Positions 46,414 through 59,829 of a stretch of 64,000 nt of DNA are shown here, one piece after another. Position 1 is the stretch's first letter. Every line of letters starts with the position of its first letter. The position numbers and the translations under genes were made by a program. The stretch is from the NCBI RefSeq assembly GCF_003086295.3, contig NC_092055.1, positions 122,985,484 through 123,049,483 on the forward strand, written 5' to 3'. Source of the stretch: Arachis hypogaea. Taxonomy: Eukaryota; Streptophyta; Magnoliopsida; Fabales; Fabaceae. The notes beneath the pieces were generated by a model. It made no database searches. It had not been told where the DNA came from and saw only the letters and a program-made list of their open reading frames with translations.

Positions 46414-49400
46414 ACTAGCGGCTCAACAGGTACGTCTGTTCAGCCGTTTTTCTATTGTTTTTAAGAAATTAATTTTATTTTTTTAATATATTATTTGTTC
46501 TTCAAATTTATTATATCACTATTTTTTATTTTAATATTGACGTTATCTTATTTATATCATATTTTAGTATTGGTGTTAATATATTATTCACCCTTTAAAT
46601 TTATCAAATAAGTATTTTTTTTTTCATCATTTCAAAATTAAGGTAGCCTTAGTAATATGATATTTTGTTGAAATTAAAATTACTATAAAAAACTTTTAAA
46701 ATGCTAAATTATAAAAGCACACATTAAAGATATATATATGTTATCGGAAAAAGATATAGTTAAAAAAACGACAAAAATATTATCCTAATTTAATATCAAT
46801 AATTATAAAAAATTATTCAATAATTAAAAAATAAATTATAAAAAAATAGTTTAAATTATTTAATATTTATAAGAAATATAAAATAAATAAATTTAAATTA
46901 AAAAATAAGGAAAAAAAATTATGTTGTTATTATGTGTAATAAAATTAAAATAAAAATTTACTAACATTATTTATAAATTAGTTATTTATATATTAAATTT
47001 ATTTATTTTCTCAAACCTATTTAATTTGAAGCAAATTTAAAAATTTAAATTCAAAACCCACTTTATCTTTATGTATAATTCTAATAGATAAGAATATTTT
47101 TTTCTTTAATCTTATATTGAACATATTTAATTATCTTTAATTTTATTATTATTTCTAAGGTATTAATTTTTATTTTGATTATATCATCCCATCATATCAT
47201 ACACAATTATTTTTTTTACATGTATAACTATTATTGTTCCGTCGTCATTATTATGTTGCCTTATTTTATTCCCCTCCCTTTTTTTTCTTCTTCTATTAAC
47301 CCCAGCTACAATCAATTACCACCATACCATTATCACAACTCTTTTTTTTTTATCACTTTGATCCATAACTATCCATTGTGTTAACTTTTGGGTTGTTAAA
47401 GAATTATTTTCTTGTTTAATTTAGATATCTAGATGTATAACTATTATATAGATATTTATTTTTCGTAGTTGCTTTTTAAGTCATATTTTATCATTTTAAG
47501 AAAAACTTAAGATATCAAGTATTCAAAAATTTTGTATTGAATAATTAAATAAAAAATATAAGTTATTTAATTTTTTTAATATATAGAATAATTAAATTTG
47601 AATTAATTTAGGTATAATACTAAAATTATTATGTTATTATTATGTGTAACAATGAAAATAAAAATTTATAAATATTTATAAATTTATTTATTTCTCAATT
47701 TTATTTAACTTGAAGCTAATATAAAAATTTATATTGAAATCACTCTTTCTCTTGCATAATTTTAATGGTTAAAAAATTTTTATTTCTTATAATTTTATTT
47801 TGATATTTTAAATTATCTTTAGTTTTATTATTCTTTTAAATTTTTTAATTTTTATTTTTATTATTATTTTTTTCTTATCATTATCTATCCACATGTTCAT
47901 CGTTGGCTCACCACCACTCTTATATTGCCTTGTTCTCTCTTCCTTCCTCCATTTTTATTCTCCTTCTACGTTCTCTTCAATCGCAATTAGTTACCACTGT
48001 ATATTAGTTCGTTCGTAATTATTACACTCAAAAGTGAATACTACTTTAAAAATAAGGTTAAAAAAATCTCGTAACTCTTATGTGAATTATCTACACTCTT
48101 ATAAATATAACGAAGAAGTAAATTTAATTTTTTTTATTATGAGTTTTTTTTATTATCTAATGCATACAAAGTCACATATTTTTATTTATGATTAAAAGTT
48201 AAAAATTAAAATTAAATTATATTAGTACTTTTTGATTTAATAAAATTAAAATAAAGTACAAAAATAAGGATAAAAACTAAAAAAAATAGATCTAAAAAAG
48301 ATAATGTTAAATTTTATGTCATTATGTATGAGAACATTGATTTATTTTATTATATTTAATTTTATACCAAATAATAAAAAAGTTAAATTTTATGTCTATT
48401 TTTTATTATTTATTTTATTTATCTATAGTTGTTTAAATTAGACTTTACAGTTATTGAGTCATGTTTTCTTTCAACAAAAATAATAGTTGTGAAGTCATTT
48501 TTATTTTTTTTATAGTAGTACATCCATTATATCATGATTTTAATAATTAATGTAAATTTTAAAAAAATTAAAAAAATTTATATTTATTTTGATTACATTT
48601 AAGAGTTAATTATATCTACTCCTATAGTCAAGAAATACACTTAACTTTTTCTATAACAAATAATTTTTTAATCATCTAATTTATAAAAAAGTTCCATCTT
48701 TTTATTTATCCTAAAAAATAAAAATTAAAACTAATATAAATACTTTTTGATTAACAAAACTAAAATAAAATATAAAAATAAACCTTGAATAAAAATAAAA
48801 ATACAAAATTTTAAATTCTAAAATATAAAATAGTTATAAGATAAAAAATTATTTAAATATAATTTTTGTAAAGTACTCCATGAATAAACTTAGAAGAATG
48901 AATATTATATGCAAAGAAAATCATGATATGTTGGTATAAAATTACTATGTTTAAAATTTTTTTTAAAAAATATTCCCCTTGTTAAACTATTTTACTTTTA
49001 TTCTTTTCAAAACATATGGATAATAAAAAATTTTTATCACTAATTTACAACCAAAAGAAAACTCTTAATGAAGTTACTATAAAAAATGTGTGGAAGTTTT
49101 TTTATTCAATGTAACTCTCTGATGCACAGGATAAATTTTTTGAATAATAAACCTCTCTCGTTAAGGACAATATTAGAATTTAAATTGACATTATATGTTA
49201 TGTAGGTATTTAGAGTATGTTGAAAGAGTATGATAATAATTTGAAAAGAAAAAATATCCTGGGTAAATTTATTTTTTAAAAAATTACCCCTTTGAACTAT
49301 TTTAATCTGCACCAATAATTTACCTCCAATACAAAAATCTTAATGAGGTTAGTGTGAAAAAATAGGTAAAATTTTTTTATTTAACATGACTTACAAAAAA

Positions 49401-50491
49401 AAATTAATAATAAATTTCTCTTTAGGAGTAATATTGAAACTTAATTTTGAACACCAATTATCATTATATATTTTGTAGGTATCAAGAATATATTAAAATA
49501 ATATGATATAATAATTTAAAAAAAATTATTCTTTGTATATTTATTTAAAAAATTTATCATATTTAAACTATTTTTATTTTTATTCTTTAAAAATACGCAA
49601 CAATGATACCTTTCTTTTCAATAAATACAATATTAGAATTTAAATTTGGACACCAAAATTCTTTATATTTCAATAGATATAGTTATAGATTAAAATAAAA
49701 CACAGAAATAAGGATAAAAACTAAAAAAAATAGATGCATATAGAAAAGGATAATGTTAAATTCTATGTCATTATGTATGAGAACAATGATTTATTTTTAT
49801 ACCAAATAACAAAAAAGTTAAATTTTATATCCGTTTTTTATTACTTATTTTATTTAACTATAGTTATTTAAATTAGACTTTATATTTATTGAGTTATGTT
49901 TCCTTCCAACAAAAAATATAGTTATGAAGTTATTTTCATTTTTTTGTGGGAGGACATTCATTATTTTAATAATTAATATAAATTTTAAAAAATTGAATAA
50001 ATATATATCTTTATCTTCATTCTATTTAAGAGTGAATTATATGTACTCCTATAATAAAGAGATAGACTTAACTTTTTCTATAATAAGTAGTTTTTTAAAT
50101 ATCTAATTTATAGAAAAGTCCCATCTTTTTATTTATCCTAAAAATTAAAAATTAAAACTAATATTAATACTTTTTAATTAACAAAACTAAAATAAAATAT
50201 AAAAATAAATCTTCAATAAAAATAAAAATACAAAATTTTAAATTCCAAAATATAAAATGATTATAAGATAAAAAAATTACTGAAATATAATTTTTGTAAG
50301 GTACTCCACTACTGAACTTAGATAGATGAATATTATATGCAAAATAAATTATGATATATATTGGTGCAAAATTACTGTGTAATTTTTTTAAAAAAAATAT
50401 TGTCCTATTAAACTATTTTACTTTTATTCTTTTAAAAGCATATCCATCGCAAAAATTCGGCATGAATAATTTACATCCAATAAAAAATTTT
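46414..50491. other. AT-rich block with internal direct repeats
   Basis: No gene. A unit of about 800-950 bp at 48250-49200 recurs at 49690-50490 and continues at 52206 beyond the inserted Pack-MULE. Shared words include AAATAAGGATAAAAACTAAA, GTCATTATGTATGAGAACA and GAATATTATATGCAAA. A smaller motif (AATGAAGTTACTATAAAAAA and variants, followed by a T-rich stretch and ATTCAA) recurs near 49065, 49345, 52215 and 52360. This looks like the decayed interior of a large transposon. Confidence 0.5.
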
Positions 50492-50645
50492 GGTTAAATT
50501 ATACAGTTAGTCCCTATACTTTTACTGAAATTGCAAATTGGTCCCTACACTTTAAAAGTTTGTAATTGAGTCCCTAAACAAAATTAAATTTTGTAATTAG
50601 ATCCTCAATAACGTTTACCGTAAAAAAAAATGCACATTTACCATA

Positions 50646-51203
50646 ATGTCCTCTTCTTCCTCTTCTCTCCTTTTTTTTTTCTTCCTTCTCTCTTCAGAAT
50701 TTTTCTGTTCTTCTTTTTTAACAACAATAGGGCTTCAACAACAACAATCCCAAAAAGATAACATTTCAACAAATCAAACAATCAGAAATTCAACTCAACA
50801 ACCAAATCAACACACAACAACAATAAAATCAAAAAACAAATCAAAATCAGAAATTGAAGTAGTCACAGAAATAGAAGCAGAGGCAGTAATAGAAGAAGAA
50901 GCAGAGGCTCAAGCAGAAGAAGAAGCAGAGACAGTCACAGAGGAAGAAGCAGCGCCGGCGGGGTCCCCCTCCAAGCTTAGCCGGCGCCGTCCCCCTCCCC
51001 CTCCCCCTCTTCCTTTCCCCTTTCCCCTCTTCCTCCCCTCCTCCTTCACGTTTACTTTCGGCTCCCCCTCCCCCAACCCCCAAAACGCGTTTCCTTCCCC
51101 CCCCTCCCCCACCCCACTCTTTCTTGTTGCTGCTATAATCTGTGCTCCTTGGAGAATCAGATTAATTGCTGCCAGTAAACAAGTCTCAGTAATTAAAATC
51201 TAA
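50646..51203 (+). other. Low-complexity ORF inside the Pack-MULE
   Basis: A 185-codon frame made of a Ser/Phe run, Gln/Asn-rich, Glu/Ala-rich and Pro-rich stretches. It has the N-terminal hydrophobicity of a signal peptide by composition only. It recalls captured 5'-leader DNA more than a protein; no family recognised. Confidence 0.25.
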
Positions 51204-51466
51204 ATTCACTTTATCTACCATGAGTTAAAATTTCAGATTCAAAAAATTGAAGAAAAATATGAGGTCTAACATTTCAAGCAGAAGCAGAGAGAAAGGTTGA
51301 GTGAGAATAACAGAAAGAGAAGCTTTGAGAGCTTGAGAGGGAGACAAGAGGTTGTCTTCCCTAGAAAGGAAGCAAACAACATCAACCATGCACACTTTGC
51401 CAACGCATCTACATCACTCTCCTCCTTCTACTTCTGCTTCTTCTTGGAGATCCAGATTTCAACAAA

Positions 51467-51643
51467 ATGAGGTTTACGATGGAGTTAGGTTTTCCGATCC
51501 AAAACCCTTCTGACTTCAACAACGTCGTAGAAGCCTTTGGCTGGGAGGAGTTCCCCTACCACGGTGGCGCCGCTCCCCGCAGCAACGTTATTTGCCGTGT
51601 GTTCACCGCCAATGAATCCCCACCGAAACCGTTCCCGAAGTAG
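51467..51643 (+). pseudogene. Captured clavaminate-synthase-like (TauD-type) fragment
   Basis: 58 codons from ATG 51467. The informative part reads FPIQNPSDFNNVVEAFGWEE and GGAAPRSNVICRVFTANESP. This is very like the N-terminal region of plant clavaminate-synthase-like proteins (At3g21360 type), members of the TauD/TfdA family of Fe(II)/2-oxoglutarate dioxygenases. The iron-binding HxD motif follows this region in the family but is absent here: after NESPP the sequence departs and stops. An overlapping frame downstream (VAFTGAGKKGELAMALKSDG) looks protein-like too, possibly a second captured piece that I cannot name. Non-functional as an enzyme. Confidence 0.7.
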
Positions 51644-52205
51644 CCTTCACAGGAGCGGGTAAGAAGGGAGAATTGGCCATGGCTTTGAAGAGTGATGGTG
51701 CGATTGTTGTTGTTGCTGTGATCTTAAGAGAGGAACTTGATTGTGAAGGTTGGTATTGGAGCGTAAAGAATTGGAAGAGTATGTGAGGAAGTAAAGGAAG
51801 AGAGAAATGGAGTTGAAGATGAAGAGGAAGAGGAGAGTGTTAGGGATGGGTTAGGGATTTTTCCTCTGTTTTGAAAAGTGGAGAAGTGACAGTGAGAGGA
51901 CTGAGGAGGGGGTGGGATGGGTTAGGGATTTTTTTTGTCATTTTTAAATAGTTAAATTATAGTGTTGGTCCCTATACTTTTACTAAAATTATAAATTAGT
52001 CCTTATTGTTAAACACGTGCAACTCACATGCTTAAAATAGCAAATATATTGAGGAATATTCCGTTAAATCAAACGGTGTTTGAACGGTAAGGACCCAATT
52101 ACAAATTTTATTTTTTTTTTCAGGGACCCAATTACAAACTTTTAAACTATAGGGACCAATTTATAATTTTACTGAAAGTGTAAGGACTAACTGTGTAATT
52201 TAACC

Positions 52206-53014
52206 AAAAATTTTTAATGAAGTAATGGTGAAAGATGTGTAAAAAATTTTTTATTCAACATAACTGACGGGAAAATTTTTTTTAATAATAAACATATTTA
52301 AATTATTTTACTTTTATTCTTTGAAAATCCGCAACAATGATTTACATCCAATAGAAAACTTTTAATGAAGTTGCTGTTTGAAATGGGTGGAAGTTTTTTT
52401 TATATTAAGTAACTGACGATTGTACAGAAGAATTTCTCTTAATAACAAACCTCTCTCATCAAGGGCAATATTAAAACTTATCATTATACATGTCATATTA
52501 TATGTTACCTGTAACAAATTGAGGATGGTTAGTGGCTCTGGCCATTTGTCTAATTGTAGTTAATCGGACTACTCCTATATTTATAGTTAATCGGTAACTC
52601 TACCTGTGCTTGACAATGGAGTTGGGATACGAGTTATATCAGTTGATATGGCAACTTATTTTCTTTGTCAAATCATCTCCCGATAAGTTGCACGTCTTCT
52701 AGCTAGGTGTTGTTGTCGCTCATATTCTGTCTTCTTCGCCTAGCATATTCTGTCTAAGTGGTCGACGTTGCCATGATTGTTGATTTATTGAATTTTTCAT
52801 TTCTATTTGTCTATCAGAACATAAGGTAAGAAGACGAAAAGAAAAACAAACAATTGTAAGTGGAGCAGTTTTTATAATCTTACTTTACGATTAAAAGTGA
52901 ACAGTTTTTAAATTTTTCTCACGACTGAAAATGAAGCAGTTACATAATTCTCTCGTGGGTTAATGCAGAATTTACAGAACATGAGTACGTGACTTAGTAC
53001 GTACGTAATTTTAG
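52206..53014. other. AT-rich sequence right of the Pack-MULE
   Basis: Continues the repeat interrupted at 50491, then a region (52500-53010) with no gene that joins duplication copy 2 at 53015. Confidence 0.5.
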
Positions 53015-54735
53015 ATTTATATGCATGGCCATGGGAGTTAGGACCTCCTTTATTGCTAAAAATCCTATTTAGGGATATATTATATAATATATAAAATAAT
53101 ATAAAATTTGAATGTTGTATTTAACTACGCAAAAGAATATTTGTAAAGGAATGAAAATGACGTATTGCATTAGTGAAAATTTTGAACTTAATGATAATAA
53201 TAGTAAGTTATAAAAATGAGACAATGTAAGAATACAAGTTGAATTGAGTTAATCGGATATCATTTTTCTAAAAAATAGAAAAGTAGTTTTATTAAAAAAA
53301 TATTATAAATCATGGACTATCAATGGAGCTTTGTAAAAATGAAATATTTTTGACACTTTTTGTTTTTGTTATCTTTAAAAATTTGCATTTTTACTATGTT
53401 TTTAAAAGCTCATGTATACCAAAATTTAAATTCTTTTAATATGAAACTCTAACTTTTAATATATTCATTTAAAATAAATTAGTAAAAATAATATACCGAA
53501 CATATTAATATTGATACATATATTTACGTTGTATTTTCTAATTTTAATATCACAAGAAAATAAAATGAATTCTATTGTAATTTAATTTTTGTTATATGTT
53601 TTGTAATTATATTTAGATAGGAGTTGTTATAGGAATTAAAGTATTTTTCATACGATAACATATGTAACAACTAAAAATAAAACAAATATAAAATAGACAG
53701 AATATTATGCTTCTTAGGCTTTAATTGTAAGGTGCAATGATATTTAAAATTTGGCATGTCAATTACTCAATTAACAAATAAAAATCAAACTTTATTATAA
53801 TTTTAAGATGGTATGAATTCAATTTATTATTAGGTGAAATAGTGAGAATTTTGTGTCCAAGGCAACAAGGCAAAACATCTTGATTATAACTAAATTTATC
53901 GTTTAAGTTGTCCAACACTCCAACCTATAGACACTAGTAGCATACTTGAGAGATTAAGACATCGTGAAAATTCACATACAATATTAGAAAATAATTTAGT
54001 CAAACCATCTACTGATTTTTTGTTATCAACTTCATATGAATAATACCACAATATTAGATATACGGCTCACATATTACTAGGGCTGGCAAAACGTACCCTA
54101 CCCGCGGGTACCCTATCCGACCTAACCCGTTCGGGTAGGGTGGGCTACCCGACCCGCTGCGGGTAGGGTAGGCCTGCGGGTAGGGTGTACCCTACCCTAC
54201 TCTACTCGCACCCCCCCATATATAACATGTTTTTTAAAAATTATATGCATAGTGAAGGAGGTGAGAGTTGAACCCTCAACCTCCTTCATGTGTAGCAGGT
54301 AAGTAACCACTACTAGTTACTTACTTTGATAATATATTGCATTTGTATATTTATGAAGTTACCATAAAATAAAAATTAAACAAAAATAAAAACCATATAT
54401 AATTTATGATTCAGAAATCACTCAAATCAGAAACCCTAAGACTAAGTGGGAGGCTGGTAGCGCCGTTTCTTCCCAAGCCATAAGCCTCAGTGCTTCACTG
54501 CAAGCTCCAACTCTCCCTCCTCGTTCCTCCATTGCCAATTTGCCGCCACTCTTCTTCCTCCTCTGTGCTCTCCTCGCAACGCCACTGATTCGTGACATTC
54601 TCTCCTCTCTACGCTGTTGCTCTGTGCTCTTCTTGGTATGTACTTTGCGTTTGAATCTGTGAAAATTGGGGCTTTACTTTGCGTTTGAATCTGTGACTTT
54701 TCCTTCTCTGTATCTCTGCTATCTTCTTTCAATTC

Positions 54736-54737
<2 letters not shown>

Positions 54738-54795
<58 letters not shown>
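54738..54795 (+). repeat. (TA)n microsatellite
   Basis: About 28 TA units inside the hAT element, probably in an intron. Confidence 0.95.
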
Positions 54796-54799
<4 letters not shown>

Positions 54800-55327
54800 C
54801 AATCTTAATAATTATACTGGTGGTGAATCATAAGTGTTTCATGCTAGAGTTTGGTTAAATGATGTGATTGGTAGCTGTAGGGAAGTAGCTATACCAAAAA
54901 TAAGAGAGAAAAAAAGAAAAGAAAAACCAAGTTCATGTAATTATTCGGTCCTACTATTACAGTTTATGCAATATGCATGTGTATATATATGCCTTTGCAT
55001 TACACCATAATTATCTGTATTATTTAGTTTTATTCAATGCTTGCTGTGCCCAACCAACCAGCTCAGTTTTTTTTCTTGGAATGTAAATGCTTGAATTGAT
55101 CAAATTTGTTGCTTCAGATTTATAGTTGATGTGAATGCAATATATATTGAAAAATTGTATTATTAAATATTATCCTCAGTTTAATCACATACGATTTTTC
55201 AATATGAAGTCAGGTCATAAAAGAAATTTCTAATTTTTATAAAAGGATATTATTTTTTTATCAATTGTATATTAGACAAAAGAAGAAGGAAAAAGGTTCA
55301 TTTGTGAAGACGAAATTTGATCACTAG

Positions 55328-55741
55328 GTAGAGGAAGATGTTCATCCTTTAACTCCTGATTTTGATATATTAGCTTGGTGGAAGGTAAATGGAGTTAGGT
55401 TTCTAACTCTTCAGAAAATTGCAAGAGACATATTTGCCATTCCTGTGTCTACTGTTGCTTCTGAGTCTTCTTTTAGCACAAATGGCCGTATAATTGCTAC
55501 TCATCGTGGTAGTCTTCATGAAGATACGGTAGAAGCTCTTATGTGCAATCAAAATTGGTTGTGGGCAGAATATTATAAAAGAGGTTATTTATGTTTTCAA
55601 GTTTTTTAATTTGTTTAGAAATTATAATTGTGTTAAAATTATATATAATAAAATTGTTGTATTTGATTTTTAGGTGAAAAATCTGATTATCAAACTGCTA
55701 ATGAAGATGATGATACATTTTCTGAACTGATGGAAGAATAA
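55328..55741 (+). pseudogene. hAT transposase C-terminal (dimerisation) remnant
   Basis: An open stretch of 93 codons reads ILAWWKVNGVRFLTLQKIAR, then FAIPVSTVASESSFSTNGRI and TVEALMCNQNWL. This is the hAT dimerisation domain of RICESLEEPER/Ac-type transposases. A further exon (GEKSDYQTANEDDD, stop at 55741) follows an intron. A TAG sits immediately before the open stretch, and the BED finger and catalytic core are missing, so it is non-functional. Confidence 0.85.
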
Positions 55742-56529
55742 TGTTGCAAGAACTTGGAATTAAAAAAAATGTTTGAAGACATTTATCTTTGTTTATGTTA
55801 TTTTAATTTTATTAAGAACTTGATAATTATGCTATTTGTAATTTTATGTTGGATTTGTTTAGGACTTTATTGTTTTTAAATTTAATTTAAACTTAGTTTT
55901 TTATTTTATTAATATAACAATATGTATGTTTGTAATTTTATGTTGAATTTTTTTAAGATTTTATTGTCTTTTATTTTAATTTGAATTTAGTTGTTTATTT
56001 TTTTTATTTTATTAATATGTATGAAATTTGGAATGAGTTTTATATTTATTTTTAAAAAATTAATATTTCTGCGGGTAGGGTAGGGTAGGGTAGGGTTTTA
56101 TAATTTAAAGTGTGGATAGGGTTCGGGTTGAGAGATTCTCAACCCGCGGATAAGGTAGGGTAGGGTTTTATTGAGATTTTCTACCCGAGGGTAGGGTTAG
56201 GATATGGTCTAAACCCTACCTTACTCTACCCATTGCCAGCCCTACATATTACATATGTATAAAGGACAAGGCATATGGCTCACAAGCAATGTTTTCTAAC
56301 ATATTGAAAACAAATCTTGATTTATGTACACTAAATATACATATTATATATAATGCAACTTCATATATGTTCTTTACTATACAAGAAACTACATCTTCAT
56401 TTGCGAAACTATATTTTCACCCTGAAGGGGCATAGAGATCAAGACCTTCATTAACCAAAGGGGTATTATCAATCTCTTTCTTTGCATACACAAGGGCCTC
56501 ATGAGGTGGCAACAACTGTATGTGTTTCT

Positions 56530-57000
56530 GAGAAATATATATGCATCAACTTATTGGTAACTTTATAGAAAAAGTGGTAGGTTCAAGGTCTCACCAATTT
56601 CTACCTGCTTATAAGAAGGAACACCAAGAGGGAAGAAAAACCTTGTATTTTTTGTTGCATTAGCAAGCTTGTCCTCCCTTTTACTTCTAGAGATAGAACT
56701 ATTCAGGCAGGTTTCTGCTCTCTTAGACTCAAATGCGACTGATTGGACTACTTCATTTGATGAATTAAGTAAAATAATAGAGTAAGGAAGGTTGAGTCGA
56801 ACCTGCTGAAGTCTCTTTGGTGGTACTACTATTCAAGGATGGGTGTGATAAATCATTTTCATAAGGAGACTTATCATTTAGTAAATACCTATGTACAATC
56901 ATCTGAAACAAAATACTAGAGACAGTGAAATAGCTGCCAAAAGAAACAATCTTCGACAGTCAATTTTGTGGCCAAAGAAACGCCATGATAACTCCCTCAT
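56530..57000 (-). pseudogene. GT47 exostosin-like first-exon fragment (copy 2)
   Basis: Counterpart of 18642-19148 starting at ATG 57000 (MRELSWRFFGHKI). It has a one-base loss near 56930 (GTGAAAT for GTCGAAAT) and a small deletion near 56815, so the frame is broken, unlike copy 1. It confirms that neither copy is an active full gene. Confidence 0.5.
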
Positions 57001-57681
57001 CAGGATAAAAGCAGATTGTCGGAGGCCCCCTTACATCTCATTATACAACATATTAGAACTGAACAATTCAAATATCCAAACAAATGCTACAGATCATAAA
57101 AGCTAAGCATGCCATTTCATACATCTTTGTAGTCTTAAATGGCACAAGGACAATTCGGATACCGCAGTTCGTCTGTGGGTGTATGACTGCACCAACACAA
57201 AGACACTCTAGAGCTCGACCCAACCAAAATCCTACACTTATTTCAATTAAACAAATTTTTCTTGAAAAATGGATGAGGTTAGTATTGGTTAACACAATAA
57301 ATTTAAAATGTATTAAAAAGGAGATTATTTACAAATCATAACGAAGGAGAATGTTTATTTTACAATTATGAAGGAAGAAAGTGTCATTTTAGAATTTTTC
57401 AAAAGAAAGAAGTGCAATTTTTTCTTAATTTTTTTTAATGTATGAATGACGTGAATCTTGAAAAAACTCCATAAATAATTATAAAAATCGCTGTTACTCA
57501 TTTAACAAATGATTTACTTTATTCATTTTCGACTTGTGGTTCTGTTTTGTTGATTTGTCTTTGTATTCGTTCTTTTTTAATTTGTCTTGTATTGTTAGAC
57601 CTAAGAAATATATGTGTGGGTTCGGAAAAGTCTAGAATTGTATTATCTTATTTAATGAAGTCATTTTGGAGTATAAGTAAA

Positions 57682-58131
57682 TCAAAAAACCCTCTCCAAT
57701 ACGCTATGTTGCATATCATAGTAAATCTTCAACTTTGGCTTACAGTTCGTGCGATTCTCCAACCTCTCCTCCCTTACTCGCTCAGGACGGTCATAGTGCT
57801 TAGGATGTCTTGTACCTTGTCGATGGCAGAAAAAGTCTCTCCTAATCAACACCCCATTCACACGAGCTACATCTCCTTTTCGAACTCCAAAACCCCTTAA
57901 TTTAGCGAACTCCTTATAGGTAGCATAAGCATCCTCCTTCGTTGCAAACTCTTTTCCCAAGAAGTCTTGCGCACCGACTGGACGACTGAGACCACCCTCT
58001 GCCGTATCATCTGCACCAGCCGACCTGTTACCATCGACGGCACCCCGTACACTATTTTCCCCGGATTCACGGCCCTCATGGCACTTGAGGCCTTCGTCGT
58101 CGTCCCATTTATCATCACTCGAGGTCTTCAC
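57682..58131 (-). pseudogene. FAR1-type DNA-binding domain exon (copy 2)
   Basis: Counterpart of 19856-20284. It keeps the domain (ATYKEFAKLRGFGVRKGD, FFCHRQGTRHPK) and reads through the position where copy 1 has a stop, ending HSVLERVF. It also has no ATG in frame. The conserved frame over about 430 bp despite several substitutions is compatible with recent coding use. Confidence 0.65.
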
Positions 58132-59829
58132 TCACTGTTGAACATGCACTTGAAATCCATTGGAAATAAGTGTGCAATCTTCTAGCCTGATTACATACAA
58201 AATAGATAAATATAACTCATAATCGCACCGTTGATACAGTCAAAAAATCAACCACAACTATCCCAAAGAGACTATATCTTACTCCACAAATAAGGCATAA
58301 CCTGCATTATAACTGTTTAAACATAAAGTGACCAAATAAAATATAATTCTTTCAATTGAAGACCTTAACATTCCTAAACTACAAGAACCCAACCTGAGTA
58401 TCTATCCTGAACTGAGCAAACAATTTCTTCGCCCCCGCACAAAAATCTCAGCTACTCCAACTTCAATGTGAAAATCATACAACACTCACCTTGGCAGCAA
58501 CAATCCATGTACATATTCATAACCATATCTCCTGATCCCTACAAAAATGCACATGAATCCCACTACCCATGGAATGATATAAACCCTCAAGTCCGGACAA
58601 TTGCATGACTCTACGAACTAATCCCATCAAGCAATGACTAAAGTGACAAACACCACTGCATCATTATAAAAAAATAGATTATACCACTACTGAAGTTATA
58701 ATCATATAATTAAAACACATTATATGGCTTTTGAATTCATAAAGACATTCACCAGAAACAAAAACAAAAAATGCAGAGTTAACCAAACTAACAACAAATA
58801 TTTGCTCATCTTGTCTTCTACTTAACTGCTTTAGTTTAATTCATCTATTTCTTCGTAGAATGAAAAATTAGATTGAACAAAGTATTCCTTTCCTTGACAA
58901 AGCTCACCAACTTTAGCGCACCTTCATGAAGTTAAAAACAAAAAATTAAGAACCTACAGAGCACCATAAGTTCAACAAGGTTCCCAGCAGAATTGTAGAC
59001 AACAGGATAAAAACCCTTTCCACATTTTATTGGCAGAAATTAAAAAACAAAAAAAATAACAACGGATCTTATAATATCAAAAACATATGAAGATCTAATT
59101 ATAAATCATTTACGACCTGCTTTACATGATATATTTGTGGCATGTCCGCTACGAAACAAAAAATTGAAATTACCATGTCTATGTCTCTAGTATCTATGAA
59201 GGTGCCCATGCTTAGTAGAGTGCTACAAGTCCTCAATTTTACAACAGCTCCAATATTTAGATGCAAACAGGAAAAGGACATTCCATTTTGAAAAAACAAA
59301 CTACTTTACATTAAGACTACATCGAATTAGCAATTTAACTCAATTTACATAGAGAAAATCTGAGCCATCAAAGTTTCTTACTAAAACATGAAAATCACCT
59401 ATGGGTTAGTAACAGGAAGTGCCTTCTTAACAGCCATGGATTCATTATCATGCCTAGATTACTAGTAGTATCCGTAGCAATAACAATTTCCCAAACCCAC
59501 AATATATTGAACTTACTAATTTTTAACTAAAACATATGTCTAAGGAATCTAACAATTTGTTCATATAGGAGTTTGTGGAAGAAGAAGAATGATCTAATGT
59601 GACTCAGTCTTTAACTAACTACCCAAGCTCCAATCGGACTAAAATCATGGATTCCTAATCCTATATCCACAACATCAGCAGTATTTCAAATTTTTTCCCT
59701 TTAAGCCAATACCAGTAACTAGAACTTCAAAATACACGTTTCAAATGCAATACACATACTCGACCTAACCTGAACACGTTTCGAAGCCAACACTCAAAGC
59801 AGATCATTCAGTGGTCAGAGCAGCTCATA

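Larger units (their letters stand above)
50492..52205. mobile_element. Pack-MULE carrying a TauD/clavaminate-synthase-like fragment
   Basis: 1714 bp beginning GGTTAAATTATACAGTTAGT and ending in the near-perfect reverse complement. The inverted repeats are about 90-110 bp, and an exact 9-bp target duplication AAAAATTTT lies at 50483-50491 and 52206-52214. This is diagnostic of Mutator-like elements. There is no transposase. A third, directly oriented copy of the terminal sequence (near 51953: TTAAATTATAGTGTTGGTCC) suggests a smaller element nested at the right end. The GC-rich interior holds host gene sequence. Confidence 0.88.
54078..56244 (+). mobile_element. hAT element with decayed transposase
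   Basis: 2167 bp with terminal inverted repeats TAGGGCTGGCAA / TTGCCAGCCCTA and an exact 8-bp target duplication CATATTAC (54070-54077, 56245-56252). The empty site survives in copy 1 at about 18387. Subterminal regions are full of GGGTA/TACCC words on both sides, as expected for transposase-binding repeats. It contains a leader-like first exon and the C-terminal end of a transposase. Confidence 0.92.

Noticed and set aside
50847..51112. Gly/Arg-rich ORFs opposite the Pack-MULE ORF
   Set aside because: They are the reverse complement of a C-rich tract and have no independent support.
56083..56099. Telomere-like GGGTA tandem words
   Set aside because: Plant telomere repeats are TTTAGGG. These are hAT subterminal motifs within proven element ends.
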